A stretch of DNA of 8,282 bases from AWTP1-9 sp035703165 (GCA_035703165.1 DASSYR010000051.1:1-8282), one strand, 5' to 3'. Shown: positions 1 through 6,649, counted from the first letter of the stretch. Notes: generated by a model from the letters alone, not told the origin. Made by a program: numbers and translations.

Positions 1-1311
1 GTACTCACCATGAACTAAGAATAAACGCTTTACCCGTTTAGGATCCTGGCATGCCAAAAACTGACACAAATCATCATAATCCCCATGAGCACTCATACTA
101 CGGATGGAACCAATCTCTGCATGCACCTCATGCAATACACCGAAAATGTGTGTTTCTTTTAATCCCGCCAACAACCTTCCGCCTAAGGAATTTGGCTCAC
201 AATAACCGGTAAACAAAATAGTATTCCGGCTATTTTCAATATTATTACTTATATGATGTTTTACCCTTCCCGCATCTGCCATGCCACTGGCTGAAATAAT
301 AACACAAGGTTCGTTGCGGAAATTAAGTAATTTACTTTCATCAACTGTTTTAATAAACTTTAGTCCTCTAAAACCAAACGGGTCATTATCTGTTTGTAAA
401 ATTTTTTGAATCGTTTTATTAAAATAAGAAGGATAACTTTTTACAATTTGTGTCGCCTTTACACTTAACGGGCTATCAACAAAATATTCCAAATCCGGTA
501 ATCTTCTTTCCAATTCTAACTGGTTTAATGCATACAAAATTTCCTGTGTACGCCCTACACTAAATGCCGGTATAATTAATTTTCCTTTTTTTTGAAGACA
601 TGCTTTTTCTATCCATTTTAGCAATTGATCTGGCGTTGTAATGTGAATATCGTGCAAACTATTACCGTAAGTAGATTCCAACAAAATATAATCGGCCTGA
701 TCAAATTCTTGTGGCGATTTTAAAATCGCATCCCGATAACGACCTACATCGCCACTAAAAGACAATCGTATTGTTTTCCCATTTTCTTTAATTCGCAAAT
801 GAACAGCCGCACTTCCAATAATATGACCGGTATCTGTAAACATTACCTCAACCTGATCGTCTATTAAAAACCATTTGCCATATTCCATCTGTTGAAAATG
901 TGTCATAGCATCTTCCACATCTTCCTTTTTGTATAGCGGTTTTAAATAAGGTAATCCATCCGCCGCTCTCCTTTTATTAATATACTTAATATCATCCTCC
1001 TGTATTTCAGCAGAATCCTCCAGCAACACTCCTGTTAAATCTTCGGTTGCCGGCGTACAAAATATTTTCCCACCAAAACCCTCTTTTACTAATTTGGGTA
1101 TTAAACCGGAATGGTCAATATGAGCATGTGACAAAATGAGATTCGATACCTCAGCCGGATTAAATCCAAAATGACGATTGAGAGAATCTGTATTCTTCCC
1201 CATTCCCTGAAACATCCCACAATCCAATAAATATTTTTTACCATTGCTTAAAGTAAGCAAATGCTTGGAGCCGGTAACCGTACGAGCCGCACCGTGAAAA
1301 GCAATTTTCAT
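1..1311 (-). CDS. MBL-fold beta-CASP RNA-processing nuclease (COG1236-like), 3' end cut by window edge
   Basis: This is a predicted zinc-dependent metallo-beta-lactamase-fold nuclease of the beta-CASP group, related to the archaeal and eukaryotic CPSF73/Ysh1 proteins and thought to act on RNA in the cytoplasm. I translated 437 uninterrupted codons from the ATG at 1311 down to the window edge. Visible motifs are HAHIDHSG (residues 62-69, the HxHxDH metal site), TGHIIGS (161-167), SGDVGR (186-191, metal-binding Asp), PAFSVGRTQE (248-257), DSPLS (279-283), SASGMADAGR (340-349), SAHGD (407-411) and LVHGE (432-436), so all the usual metal-site motifs and the beta-CASP insert are present. Family members run to about 450-470 residues, so only the final C-terminal segment is missing. 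The start gives the typical MKIAFHGAARTVTGS opening. Exact substrate and endo- versus exonuclease activity cannot be read from sequence. No frameshift was seen. It lies 126 bp downstream of the DUF4442 gene on the same strand, with a possible terminator between them. Confidence 0.93.
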   Translation of the reverse strand, partial: MKIAFHGAARTVTGSKHLLTLSNGKKYLLDCGMFQGMGKNTDSLNRHFGFNPAEVSNLILSHAHIDHSGLIPKLVKEGFGGKIFCTPATEDLTGVLLEDSAEIQEDDIKYINKRRAADGLPYLKPLYKKEDVEDAMTHFQQMEYGKWFLIDDQVEVMFTDTGHIIGSAAVHLRIKENGKTIRLSFSGDVGRYRDAILKSPQEFDQADYILLESTYGNSLHDIHITTPDQLLKWIEKACLQKKGKLIIPAFSVGRTQEILYALNQLELERRLPDLEYFVDSPLSVKATQIVKSYPSYFNKTIQKILQTDNDPFGFRGLKFIKTVDESKLLNFRNEPCVIISASGMADAGRVKHHISNNIENSRNTILFTGYCEPNSLGGRLLAGLKETHIFGVLHEVHAEIGSIRSMSAHGDYDDLCQFLACQDPKRVKRLFLVHGEY

Positions 1312-1371
1312 AATTATTAAGTTTAACGTGTTGTAATTCAGCTATTATGCTAATTCATCTCACACCACCTG

Positions 1372-1402
1372 AAAAAGAATGCATAAAGTGCGGTATCATT
1401 CT
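1372..1402 (-). terminator. Possible weak intrinsic terminator after the DUF4442 gene
   Basis: On the minus strand AGAATG-ATA pairs with TAT-G-CATTCT (one bulged G) around an 8-nt loop and is followed directly by a short T run. It lies 36 bp past the DUF4442 stop and 61 bp before the next start. The stem is AT-rich, so it may be weak. Position, orientation and T run support the call, but stability was not calculated. Confidence 0.35.
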
Positions 1403-1437
1403 AAAATTTTCATGCAGACTATATTGTTCGTAATTGA

Positions 1438-1923
1438 TTATGCTTTCTTCTTAAAAGACCAGGTAACATAAAATTCTGCCACTACTTCTCCCGCATCGTT
1501 TTTCCCAACTGATTTAGCAGTTACCACCTTTCCTTCTCCAGTCATTAATGCCTCTTCTATTGTTTGTGAAATTTTATCACCATCCTCACAAACAAAAATT
1601 GTTCTTCCAATTGCCTTCTTATAAAAATTACCCTCAATCTTTACTACAAGTATTGACAAAGAAGGAGTTCTTTTGTAAACATGCATTAACCCCAATACCC
1701 CCGTACTCATTTCGGCAGCCATACTTAAACTGGCAAAATAAGTGCTTTTAAAAGGGTTTTGAGTAAGCCACTTAAATGGCACAGAAGTTACACAATGTTT
1801 TTCATCTATCTCACACACCCTCACTCCGGAAAAAAAAGCTGCCGGCAGCCTAGTTAATAAAAACATTCTGAACTTAAGAGGATGATTAACAAGTTGAATA
1901 AATAAAGAAGTATTGTTACCCAT
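1438..1923 (-). CDS. DUF4442 domain protein, hotdog-fold thioesterase-like
   Basis: This 161-residue protein matches the DUF4442 group of hotdog-fold proteins, which are related to acyl-CoA thioesterases (PaaI/YiiD-like). Recognition rests on the N-terminal helix region (PLKFRMFLLTRLPAAFFSGVR from residue 15), the strand and helix segment NPFKSTYFASLSMAAEMSTG (56-75), which corresponds to the central hotdog helix, and the late strands around residues 90-112 and 146-157 that end in YVTWSFKKK. Length is normal for the family (about 150-165). There is no signal peptide, so it is probably cytoplasmic. A thioesterase role is inferred from the fold; many DUF4442 proteins have no demonstrated substrate. 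The ATG at 1923 is the only start that keeps the whole domain. An exact -7 element lies about 60 bp upstream, so the gene probably has its own promoter. Confidence 0.85.
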   Translation of the reverse strand: MGNNTSLFIQLVNHPLKFRMFLLTRLPAAFFSGVRVCEIDEKHCVTSVPFKWLTQNPFKSTYFASLSMAAEMSTGVLGLMHVYKRTPSLSILVVKIEGNFYKKAIGRTIFVCEDGDKISQTIEEALMTGEGKVVTAKSVGKNDAGEVVAEFYVTWSFKKKA

Positions 1924-1979
1924 TTATTATTGCTCAGTTTTACAATATAAAAATAAAGATTTAAGAAGTAATGATGGAG

Positions 1980-1987
1980 CAAAACTA
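1980..1987 (-). promoter_or_regulatory. Bacteroidota -7 element TAGTTTTG for the DUF4442 gene
   Basis: The minus strand reads TAGTTTTG, an exact match to the Bacteroidota sigma-ABfr -7 consensus TAnnTTTG, in the AT-rich spacer 57 bp before the ATG at 1923. A clear -33 TTG at the usual distance of about 19-20 bp is not seen; a TTG occurs only 11 bp upstream. One copy of the 11-mer direct repeat abuts its upstream edge. Confidence 0.5.
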
Positions 1988-2126
1988 CCATTACAGTTCA
2001 ATAAAAATTAATTTCATAGGTATAATTTACAACGAGCTGAAAGAATTAAACTATATTTATAACCAGAATTTTTATAACTAAAAACCAAACTTTAATAATA
2101 CAGTTAATTTAGCACCCATTACAGTT
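1988..2126. repeat. Pair of 11-bp direct repeats in the divergent spacer
   Basis: CCATTACAGTT occurs at 1988-1998 and again at 2116-2126. The first copy touches the -7 element of the leftward DUF4442 gene. The second lies just before the ATG of the rightward DUF5946-like gene. Both copies have the same orientation. They could be operator half-sites for a shared regulator, or chance in an AT-rich spacer. No function can be shown from sequence alone. Confidence 0.4.
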
Positions 2127-2128
2127 AT

Positions 2129-2551
2129 ATGGAATCACCTGTCAACAGCCCATTTAATGAATTATCATACTATACACTAGGTCATCCGGATACTAAATAT
2201 TTTATACATCAGCATATAGTTGATGCCTACCAGGCTCAAATAGCCGATACCAACGCAAAACCGATAAGCTTGTTTTTTTCTCTTATTGGATTATACTTGT
2301 ACATTAATAAAAACTATTCCGGTCGTCAAATTCAACTGGCTCACATGGAATTAGCAAAGAATAAAAAAACATGGCCTCCACTTAACATACCCGAACGCAA
2401 AGGAGAAATTACAGCTTCACATGTATTACAGGCTACCCCCGGACCAGAGCGGGACTTAATGATAAAAAAATGGTGCATCTCCGTATGGCAGGCATACGAA
2501 AATTGCCATGAAACAATCGCCTTATTTGTGAAAAAAGAATTAGGAGTATAA
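2129..2551 (+). CDS. DUF5946-like small protein of unknown function
   Basis: This is a 140-residue soluble protein with no signal peptide or membrane segment. I recognise the pattern of the DUF5946 family: an N-terminal block ELSYYTLGHPDTKYFIHQHI (residues 11-30) leading into VDAYQAQ, a block around KPISLFFSLIGLYLYINK (44-61), then GRQIQLAHMELA (65-76), WPPLNIPERKGEIT (82-95) and a C-terminal ERDLMIKKWCISVWQAYE (107-124). Histidines at 19, 27, 29, 72 and 126 could form a metal or acid-base site, but that is inference. The family has no established function that I know of. The ATG at 2129 precedes the conserved block by ten residues and is the sensible start. It is the only plus-strand gene in the window, divergent from the DUF4442 gene and convergent with the exported protein at 2607-2984. 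A near-consensus -7 (TAATTTAG, 2105-2112) lies close upstream, which would give a very short leader. Confidence 0.85.
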   Translation: MESPVNSPFNELSYYTLGHPDTKYFIHQHIVDAYQAQIADTNAKPISLFFSLIGLYLYINKNYSGRQIQLAHMELAKNKKTWPPLNIPERKGEITASHVLQATPGPERDLMIKKWCISVWQAYENCHETIALFVKKELGV

Positions 2552-2570
2552 ATAATACGAATGGTTGTAT

Positions 2571-2644
2571 ATAAACGATTTACTAAAGTTTACTGCGCCT
2601 CACCTTTCATTTTCTATAACTTTTCAGATCCAGTAATCGTTTAT
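2571..2644. repeat. Inverted repeat between converging genes
   Basis: ATAAACGATTTACT (2571-2584) is nearly the reverse complement of AGTAATCGTTTAT (2632-2644): 13 pairs with one bulged T and a 47-nt loop. It spans the 55-bp gap between two converging genes and its right arm is inside the last codons of the minus-strand gene. It may fold in read-through transcripts from either side, but there is no strong T run, so I do not call it a terminator. Confidence 0.35.
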
Positions 2645-2984
2645 TTTCCTTAATCTTAATACTCAATTCAATAACAAAACGGCCTTTATCATATTCCTTT
2701 TGAGAGATTATCTCCTCAGAAGAGGGAAAGTATTCCAGAGTATCTGTGCTGGTAATAATTTTAAAATACCCGGTAAGAAAAGTTTTTCCCATATTTATAA
2801 AGGGAGTGGATTTACCTGCCTTCAAATCAGAAAAAATTAATTCTTTTTCTCCTATGCGACCGGTTATTTGCAAAAAATCCTCTTTACTCGCATTGGAAAG
2901 CTTAACTAAAGCACCGTCTGGTTTATAAGCATGTAATAAACCAATGACAGTAACCAATAAAATAATGGTTATTAAATTTTTCAT
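2607..2984 (-). CDS. Small exported protein of unknown function
   Basis: This 125-residue protein starts with a classic signal peptide: MKN, a hydrophobic core LITIILLVTVIGLL (residues 4-17) and a likely signal peptidase I site after LHA (19). There is no lipobox cysteine, so it is probably a soluble periplasmic or secreted protein rather than a lipoprotein. The mature part of about 106 residues alternates short beta-prone stretches (LVKLSN, ELIFSDL, GYFKIITSTDTLEYF, RFVIELSIKI) and resembles a small beta-sandwich, but I recognise no named domain. It begins 20 bp after the lysA stop on the same strand and has no visible promoter of its own, so it is probably co-transcribed with lysA. That position need not mean a role in lysine synthesis. 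The basic C-terminus (KENKRLLDLKSYRK) ends at a TGA. Confidence 0.8.
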   Translation of the reverse strand: MKNLITIILLVTVIGLLHAYKPDGALVKLSNASKEDFLQITGRIGEKELIFSDLKAGKSTPFINMGKTFLTGYFKIITSTDTLEYFPSSEEIISQKEYDKGRFVIELSIKIKENKRLLDLKSYRK

Positions 2985-3004
2985 AGTTAGCGGGGTTAGT
3001 TTAA

Positions 3005-4222
3005 TTACAAAACATCTACCTGATTTCGAAGCAGGTCATCAAAGTTATCTCTTTTACGAATTAGGTGTACTTTTCCATCTTTTACCAATACTTCAGCCGG
3101 TTTAAAGCGGCTATTATAATTAGATGACATTTCAAACCCATAAGCTCCGGCATTGTGGAAAACAAGATAATCCCCTTCCCGTATTTCATTCAACTGGCGG
3201 TCTTCAGCAAACGTATCGGTCTCACAAATATTACCAACCACATTATATGTCTCCAATACTCCAGATGGATTGGAAAGATTTTCAATAACATGATAGGCAC
3301 CATAAAACATGGGGCGTATAAAATGATTCAATCCTGTATCTACGCCGGCAAATTGGGTGCCATTAGAGTTTTTTATTACGTTTACTTTGGTAATAAGATA
3401 GCCTGCTCCGCTTACTAAAAATTTTCCCGGTTCAAACCACGCTTGTAGTTTTCTATTATATTTTTTCTCAAACCATTCAAATTCCTCCGCCATTTTTTTA
3501 CCGAGCAGATTTACATCTGTTTCCTGTTCATCTGGTTTGTATGCAACTTTAAACCCTCCTCCAAAATCCAATACCTCCAGTTCCGGAAAATATTGGGCAA
3601 TATTGAATAACACTTCCATCCCTTTTACAAAGACTTCTACATCTTTTATTTCGCTGCCCGTATGAATATGCAAGTTTTGGATACGAAGATTTGTTTTGTT
3701 TACAATGTTCAGTACCTTATCAATTAGTTCAAGCGGAATACCAAATTTACTTTTATCGTGACCGGTAGAAATTTTAATATTACCGCCGGCCATGATATTG
3801 GGTCTCAATCTTATTCCCACAGGATAGGTATGGCCAAATTTATTCCCAAATTTTTCCAGGTTTGATAAGCTGTCAATATTAATATTTACTCCTAATTCTT
3901 TTGCTGATTCAATCTCGGAAAAATCAATGTTATTCGATGTGTATAAAATATTTCGGGGTTCAAACCCTGCTCGTAATGCCAGTAAAACTTCGTTTACCGA
4001 ACTACAATCAACATTACAGCCAATACTCTTAACATAACGTAGTATATTAATATTGGTAAGCGCCTTACAAGCATAAAAAAATCTCGCATTAACACCGTTA
4101 AAAGCGGCTAACAGTTTTTCATACTGTAATTTTATTTTTTCAGCATGATACAAATATACCGGCGTTCCAAAATTATCGGCTATATCTATTAATTCCTTAC
4201 CAGATAGTTTAGGTTCCATCAT
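3005..4222 (-). CDS. lysA: Diaminopimelate decarboxylase
   Basis: LysA is a cytoplasmic PLP enzyme that decarboxylates meso-diaminopimelate to L-lysine, the last step of the DAP pathway. The 405-residue protein is close to the family length of about 400-430. Fold-type III features are in order: the PLP Schiff-base lysine in YACKALTN (K53), the substrate and phosphate-binding segments HIHTGS (185-190) and the glycine loop DFGGGF (219-224), EPGKFLV (264-270), the catalytic cysteine in GNICETD (C333), and the C-terminal NAGAYGFEMSSNYN (357-370) that contributes to the active site across the dimer. Two consecutive ATG codons (4222 and 4219) could serve as start; the first is used here. It lies downstream of scpB but behind a strong terminator, so it is probably transcribed separately together with the small exported protein that follows it. 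I could not identify a convincing promoter in the 81 bp between that terminator and the start. Confidence 0.96.
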   Translation of the reverse strand: MMEPKLSGKELIDIADNFGTPVYLYHAEKIKLQYEKLLAAFNGVNARFFYACKALTNINILRYVKSIGCNVDCSSVNEVLLALRAGFEPRNILYTSNNIDFSEIESAKELGVNINIDSLSNLEKFGNKFGHTYPVGIRLRPNIMAGGNIKISTGHDKSKFGIPLELIDKVLNIVNKTNLRIQNLHIHTGSEIKDVEVFVKGMEVLFNIAQYFPELEVLDFGGGFKVAYKPDEQETDVNLLGKKMAEEFEWFEKKYNRKLQAWFEPGKFLVSGAGYLITKVNVIKNSNGTQFAGVDTGLNHFIRPMFYGAYHVIENLSNPSGVLETYNVVGNICETDTFAEDRQLNEIREGDYLVFHNAGAYGFEMSSNYNSRFKPAEVLVKDGKVHLIRKRDNFDDLLRNQVDVL

Positions 4223-4302
4223 AAATTAAAAGCGAATATACAGTATGAATTCTTAAGCTTTCTATTAAATAATCAAGAGGACTGCCATATTATCTTATAA
4301 AT

Positions 4303-4334
4303 AAAAAGGGATGAATTACCAACTCATCCCTTTT
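4303..4334 (-). terminator. Intrinsic terminator of scpB
   Basis: A perfect 11-bp stem (AAAAGGGATGA at 4304-4314 with TCATCCCTTTT at 4324-4334) encloses a 9-nt loop. Read on the minus strand the hairpin ends in a T run, and it begins 22 bp past the scpB stop. This is the clearest terminator in the window. It would end scpB transcripts before lysA. The A run preceding the stem on the same transcript could also give partial function in the opposite direction, but no plus-strand gene reads into it. Confidence 0.85.
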
Positions 4335-4355
4335 GATAATGATGTTATGCCAATT

Positions 4356-5114
4356 TTAAAATTCATTGGTTGTACCTTCTACACCAGACGAATCATCCAT
4401 ATCAGTCTCATCATTTTTTTCTACTAAATCTCCATTTTTATCTACCAGCAATAATTTTTCATCTACTTCCGTTGATGATTGGGTAATAGTCGTTTCTTCT
4501 CCTGACTGCATTTCATCTGTATCTTCATTATTGGCATTATTAACCGGCGTAGGCATTATCACATCTTCGGAAAGAATTTCTTTTAATTTAGGCAAGTCTT
4601 CTACAGAGTTAATACCAAAATAGTCCATAAAAGTGCGGGAAGTAGAATACACCAGTGGATGCCCGGGCAATTTTTCGTTACGCCCCGAAATCACAATCAA
4701 TTCTTTTTCCAATAATTTCTGTACCGCATAATCACAATTTACTCCGCGAATGGCCTCCATTTCACCTTTAGTAATCGGCTGTTTATAAGCGATAATGGCC
4801 AATGTTTCTAATGCAGCATTGCTTAAGCGTTTTAAAAACTTATCGCCGTTTAATACAGCCACTGTTTTGTAATATTCTTTTTTGGTAAGAAATTGCCACC
4901 CACCGCCAGACATTCTCAATTCAAATGGATAGAATTCCGAATTATATTTTTCACTAATAGCAGCGATGGCAGATTCCACCTGGTCTAAGGTAGCCCTGTC
5001 TTCAATAAAGCCCTGCGAATTATTAACCAAATCTACCAATTCAGTACTTCCTAAAGCCCTTTCACTGGCAAATAGTAAAGCTTCAATATGCGGAATGATA
5101 ACAGATAATTCCAT
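4356..5114 (-). CDS. scpB: SMC-Scp complex subunit ScpB with long acidic C-terminal tail
   Basis: ScpB dimerises and binds the kleisin ScpA in the SMC-ScpAB condensin, which compacts and segregates the nucleoid. Two winged-helix domains are visible: the first at about residues 5-85 (IIPHIEALLFASERALGSTEL, ending in SGGGWQFLTKKEYY) and the second at about 95-170 with the hallmark segment LSNAALETLAIIAYKQPITK (97-116), then IRGVNCDYAVQKLLEKELIV and the RNEKLPGHPLVYSTSRTFMDYFGI block. The conserved part ends near residue 188. The remaining 60 or so residues are low-complexity and strongly acidic: I count 19 Asp/Glu against 3 Lys between 195 and 252. Such tails occur in Bacteroidota ScpB, but this one makes the protein longer than the usual 180-200 residues. 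The partner scpA is not in the window. The start at 5114 gives the normal N-terminus. Confidence 0.95.
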   Translation of the reverse strand: MELSVIIPHIEALLFASERALGSTELVDLVNNSQGFIEDRATLDQVESAIAAISEKYNSEFYPFELRMSGGGWQFLTKKEYYKTVAVLNGDKFLKRLSNAALETLAIIAYKQPITKGEMEAIRGVNCDYAVQKLLEKELIVISGRNEKLPGHPLVYSTSRTFMDYFGINSVEDLPKLKEILSEDVIMPTPVNNANNEDTDEMQSGEETTITQSSTEVDEKLLLVDKNGDLVEKNDETDMDDSSGVEGTTNEF

Positions 5115-5122
5115 ACTTTCTA

Positions 5123-5136
5123 TTTCTTACAAGAAA
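5123..5136. repeat. Short palindrome directly upstream of scpB
   Basis: TTTCTT and AAGAAA flank a 2-bp centre, making a 14-bp palindrome 9-22 bases upstream of the scpB start codon. It overlaps the place where a ribosome would bind, so it could be an operator or simply AT-rich coincidence. A 2-nt loop makes an RNA hairpin unlikely. Confidence 0.25.
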
Positions 5137-5223
5137 CACTATTTTTAAAATTTTAGTTATTACCCCCTCACCTATTTTTTATCACCTCAACTTTTTTATA
5201 AAGGGATTGAAGGTAACGAATGT

Positions 5224-5278
5224 ACAATCATCCACCATAAGTCTGAAACACAATTATTAACATTATTTTGATGATTGT
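5224..5278. repeat. 9-bp inverted repeat in the atpG-scpB spacer
   Basis: ACAATCATC (5224-5232) is matched by its exact reverse complement GATGATTGT (5270-5278), 37 bp apart, inside the 211-bp spacer between the atpG stop and the scpB start. No T run follows on the minus strand, so it is not a typical terminator. The rest of this spacer shows no gene and no exact TAnnTTTG promoter element on the minus strand. Confidence 0.3.
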
Positions 5279-5325
5279 TGATTTAGAAAATTACATCAGC
5301 ATATAGCCCTTTTGTAACAAAGATT

Positions 5326-6213
5326 TTAACCTTGTAAAGCAGCCGCACCACTAACAATCTCAGTTAATTCGGTAGTAATAGCAGCTTGTCTTGCACGGTT
5401 ATAAGAAATTTTTAATGCTCGCAGTAATTCATTAGCATTTTCTGAAGCTTTGTCCATTGCCGTCATTCGAGCTCCATGCTCAGATGCATTAGCATCCAAA
5501 ACTGCTTTATACAATTGTGTATTGAGTATTTTAGGCATTAATTCAGCTATCAGGGCTTCCTTAGTTGGTTCAAAAATGAAGTCGGATTTTTTATTATCCC
5601 CTTTGCCCTCTACCTTAGTAATAGGAAGGAAACGCTCTGTAACCATACGTTGGGTTGCAGCATTTTTAAATTCACTATATACCACTTCTATTACATCAAA
5701 ATCCTTGTTTAAAAATGCCCGCATAGCTGCCTGAGCTGCTGTTTGTACGTTTTCGAATGTAAGATTTGTAAAAATATCTTTATACGCCACATCAACCGGA
5801 AATTTTAAACGTACAAAACCCTCCCATCCTTTTTTACCAACAGGCCATATTGTAACATTACCTTTCTTTAATTGTTCCGAATATTTTTCATTGATACAAG
5901 CACGAGCCGTTTTTATAACATTCGCATTATAAGCACCGCATAAGCCACGGTCGGAAGTAATCACAATAAATAATACTTTTTCAACAGATCTTTCTTCAGC
6001 CAGGTTTAGCGAACCCAGATCTCCAGCATTTGTATTACTAACAATGTTGCTAAGCATTTTCTGCAATTTCTGAGCATACGGACGCATTTGGATAATAGCA
6101 TCCTGTGCACGACGAAGCTTGGCAGCGCTAACCATTTTCATGGCTTTAGTTATCTGCTGGGTACTTTGAACTGATTTTATCCGGTTACGAACCTCTTTTA
6201 ATGCACCTGACAT
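5326..6213 (-). CDS. atpG: F1F0 ATP synthase subunit gamma
   Basis: This is the gamma subunit, the central rotor shaft of the F1 ATPase, which couples proton flow through the membrane F0 ring to ATP synthesis on the alpha3beta3 head. The 295-residue length is typical. The N-terminal coiled-coil helix is unmistakable (MSGALKEVRNRIKSVQSTQQ, then ITKAMKMVSAAKLRRAQ to residue 37), as are the Rossmann-like core segment ITSDRGLCGAYN (85-96) and the C-terminal helix beginning at ASEHGARMTAMDKASENA (243-260), with NRARQAAITTELTEIVSGAAAL to the end. The start codon at 6213 gives the canonical MSG. It has a private upstream spacer with an exact -7 element and a hairpin, and its upstream neighbour is an AraC regulator rather than atpA, so here it stands apart from the rest of the ATP synthase genes. 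No strong terminator was found downstream. Confidence 0.97.
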   Translation of the reverse strand: MSGALKEVRNRIKSVQSTQQITKAMKMVSAAKLRRAQDAIIQMRPYAQKLQKMLSNIVSNTNAGDLGSLNLAEERSVEKVLFIVITSDRGLCGAYNANVIKTARACINEKYSEQLKKGNVTIWPVGKKGWEGFVRLKFPVDVAYKDIFTNLTFENVQTAAQAAMRAFLNKDFDVIEVVYSEFKNAATQRMVTERFLPITKVEGKGDNKKSDFIFEPTKEALIAELMPKILNTQLYKAVLDANASEHGARMTAMDKASENANELLRALKISYNRARQAAITTELTEIVSGAAALQG

Positions 6214-6254
6214 GTTAATGAGTTTACTGTTCCTAAGGTTGCATAAGTCTGGAA

Positions 6255-6289
6255 AAGTTGATTTACAAATCTGTAAATCATTTCAACTT
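6255..6289 (-). promoter_or_regulatory. Hairpin in the atpG 5' leader
   Basis: GATTTACA (6260-6267) and TGTAAATC (6272-6279) form an 8-bp stem with a 4-nt loop. It is extended by AAGTT (6255-6259) pairing with AACTT (6285-6289), with five unpaired bases on one side. It lies between the putative atpG promoter and its start codon, so it would be in the 5' untranslated leader of about 100 nt. Only a short T run follows on the minus strand. It could affect mRNA stability or translation, or be a DNA operator; the sequence does not decide. Confidence 0.5.
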
Positions 6290-6320
6290 ATCAAACCTGT
6301 TGAACCATTTTGAATGGCCG

Positions 6321-6328
6321 CAAAGGTA
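6321..6328 (-). promoter_or_regulatory. Bacteroidota -7 element TACCTTTG for atpG
   Basis: The minus strand reads TACCTTTGC, an exact match to the Bacteroidota -7 consensus TAnnTTTG in its commonest form. It lies 107 bp upstream of the atpG ATG, which gives a leader of about 100 nt. A TTG at -33 is not evident; a T-rich stretch lies about 17-20 bp upstream. Confidence 0.6.
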
Positions 6329-6649
6329 CTGGAAACGGGATAAAAGTTATGCAGAAAATGATTAAAAAATTATCGGAGAATAAGAGAGGTACCCTTAAAA
6401 ATAACCAATTGCCCTGGCTGTCTGTTTTAAGAAAGAAGTTCGAATTAAATGGGAATTTTGACTATATCAACAAACCTATGAATAACAAAAATATTCTGCT
6501 TACTTTTTTCATAACCGGTTGATATCTTTCAGATCCAGCTCCCGGCACAGTTACGATAAAAGCACTACTATGCTTATTATCAATCATATAGAGAGAACAC
6601 CTTACCCCTGCTACATCGAGGGTTTTAAGAAATTATTGTCCGGTTACTT
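6329..6649. other. Spacer between AraC gene and atpG promoter; possible small ORF remnant
   Basis: This 321-bp stretch holds no recognisable gene. On the minus strand an ATG at 6587 opens a 41-residue frame ending at 6462: a short soluble part (MIDNKHSSAFIVTVPGAGSE) leads to MKKVSRIFLLFIGLLI, which looks like a signal-peptide start that stops abruptly. There is no clear ribosome-binding site or homologue I recognise, so it may be a decayed gene or chance. A plus-strand frame through 6312-6522 has only a TTG start and covers the atpG promoter, so I do not call it. No hairpin with a T run was found after the AraC stop at 6650. Confidence 0.4.

Noticed and set aside
4233..4240. TATATTCG as a lysA promoter -7 element
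   Set aside because: It has one mismatch, lies only 10 bp before the start codon and would leave almost no leader. No TTG lies at a proper distance.
4366..4623. Plus-strand 85-codon frame opposite the scpB tail
   Set aside because: It is the antisense of the acidic low-complexity tail, and its Ser-rich product is what reverse reading of Asp/Glu/Thr codons yields.
5280..5325. Intrinsic terminator right after atpG
   Set aside because: The only candidate stem is 5 bp (TTACA/TGTAA) before a short T run, too weak to call.
5450..5734. Plus-strand 94-codon frame opposite atpG
   Set aside because: It lies wholly inside a highly conserved gene on the other strand, with no independent domain or start signal.
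6312..6522. Plus-strand open frame between AraC and atpG
   Set aside because: It needs a TTG start, overlaps the exact atpG -7 element on the other strand, has no ribosome-binding site and its product resembles nothing I know.
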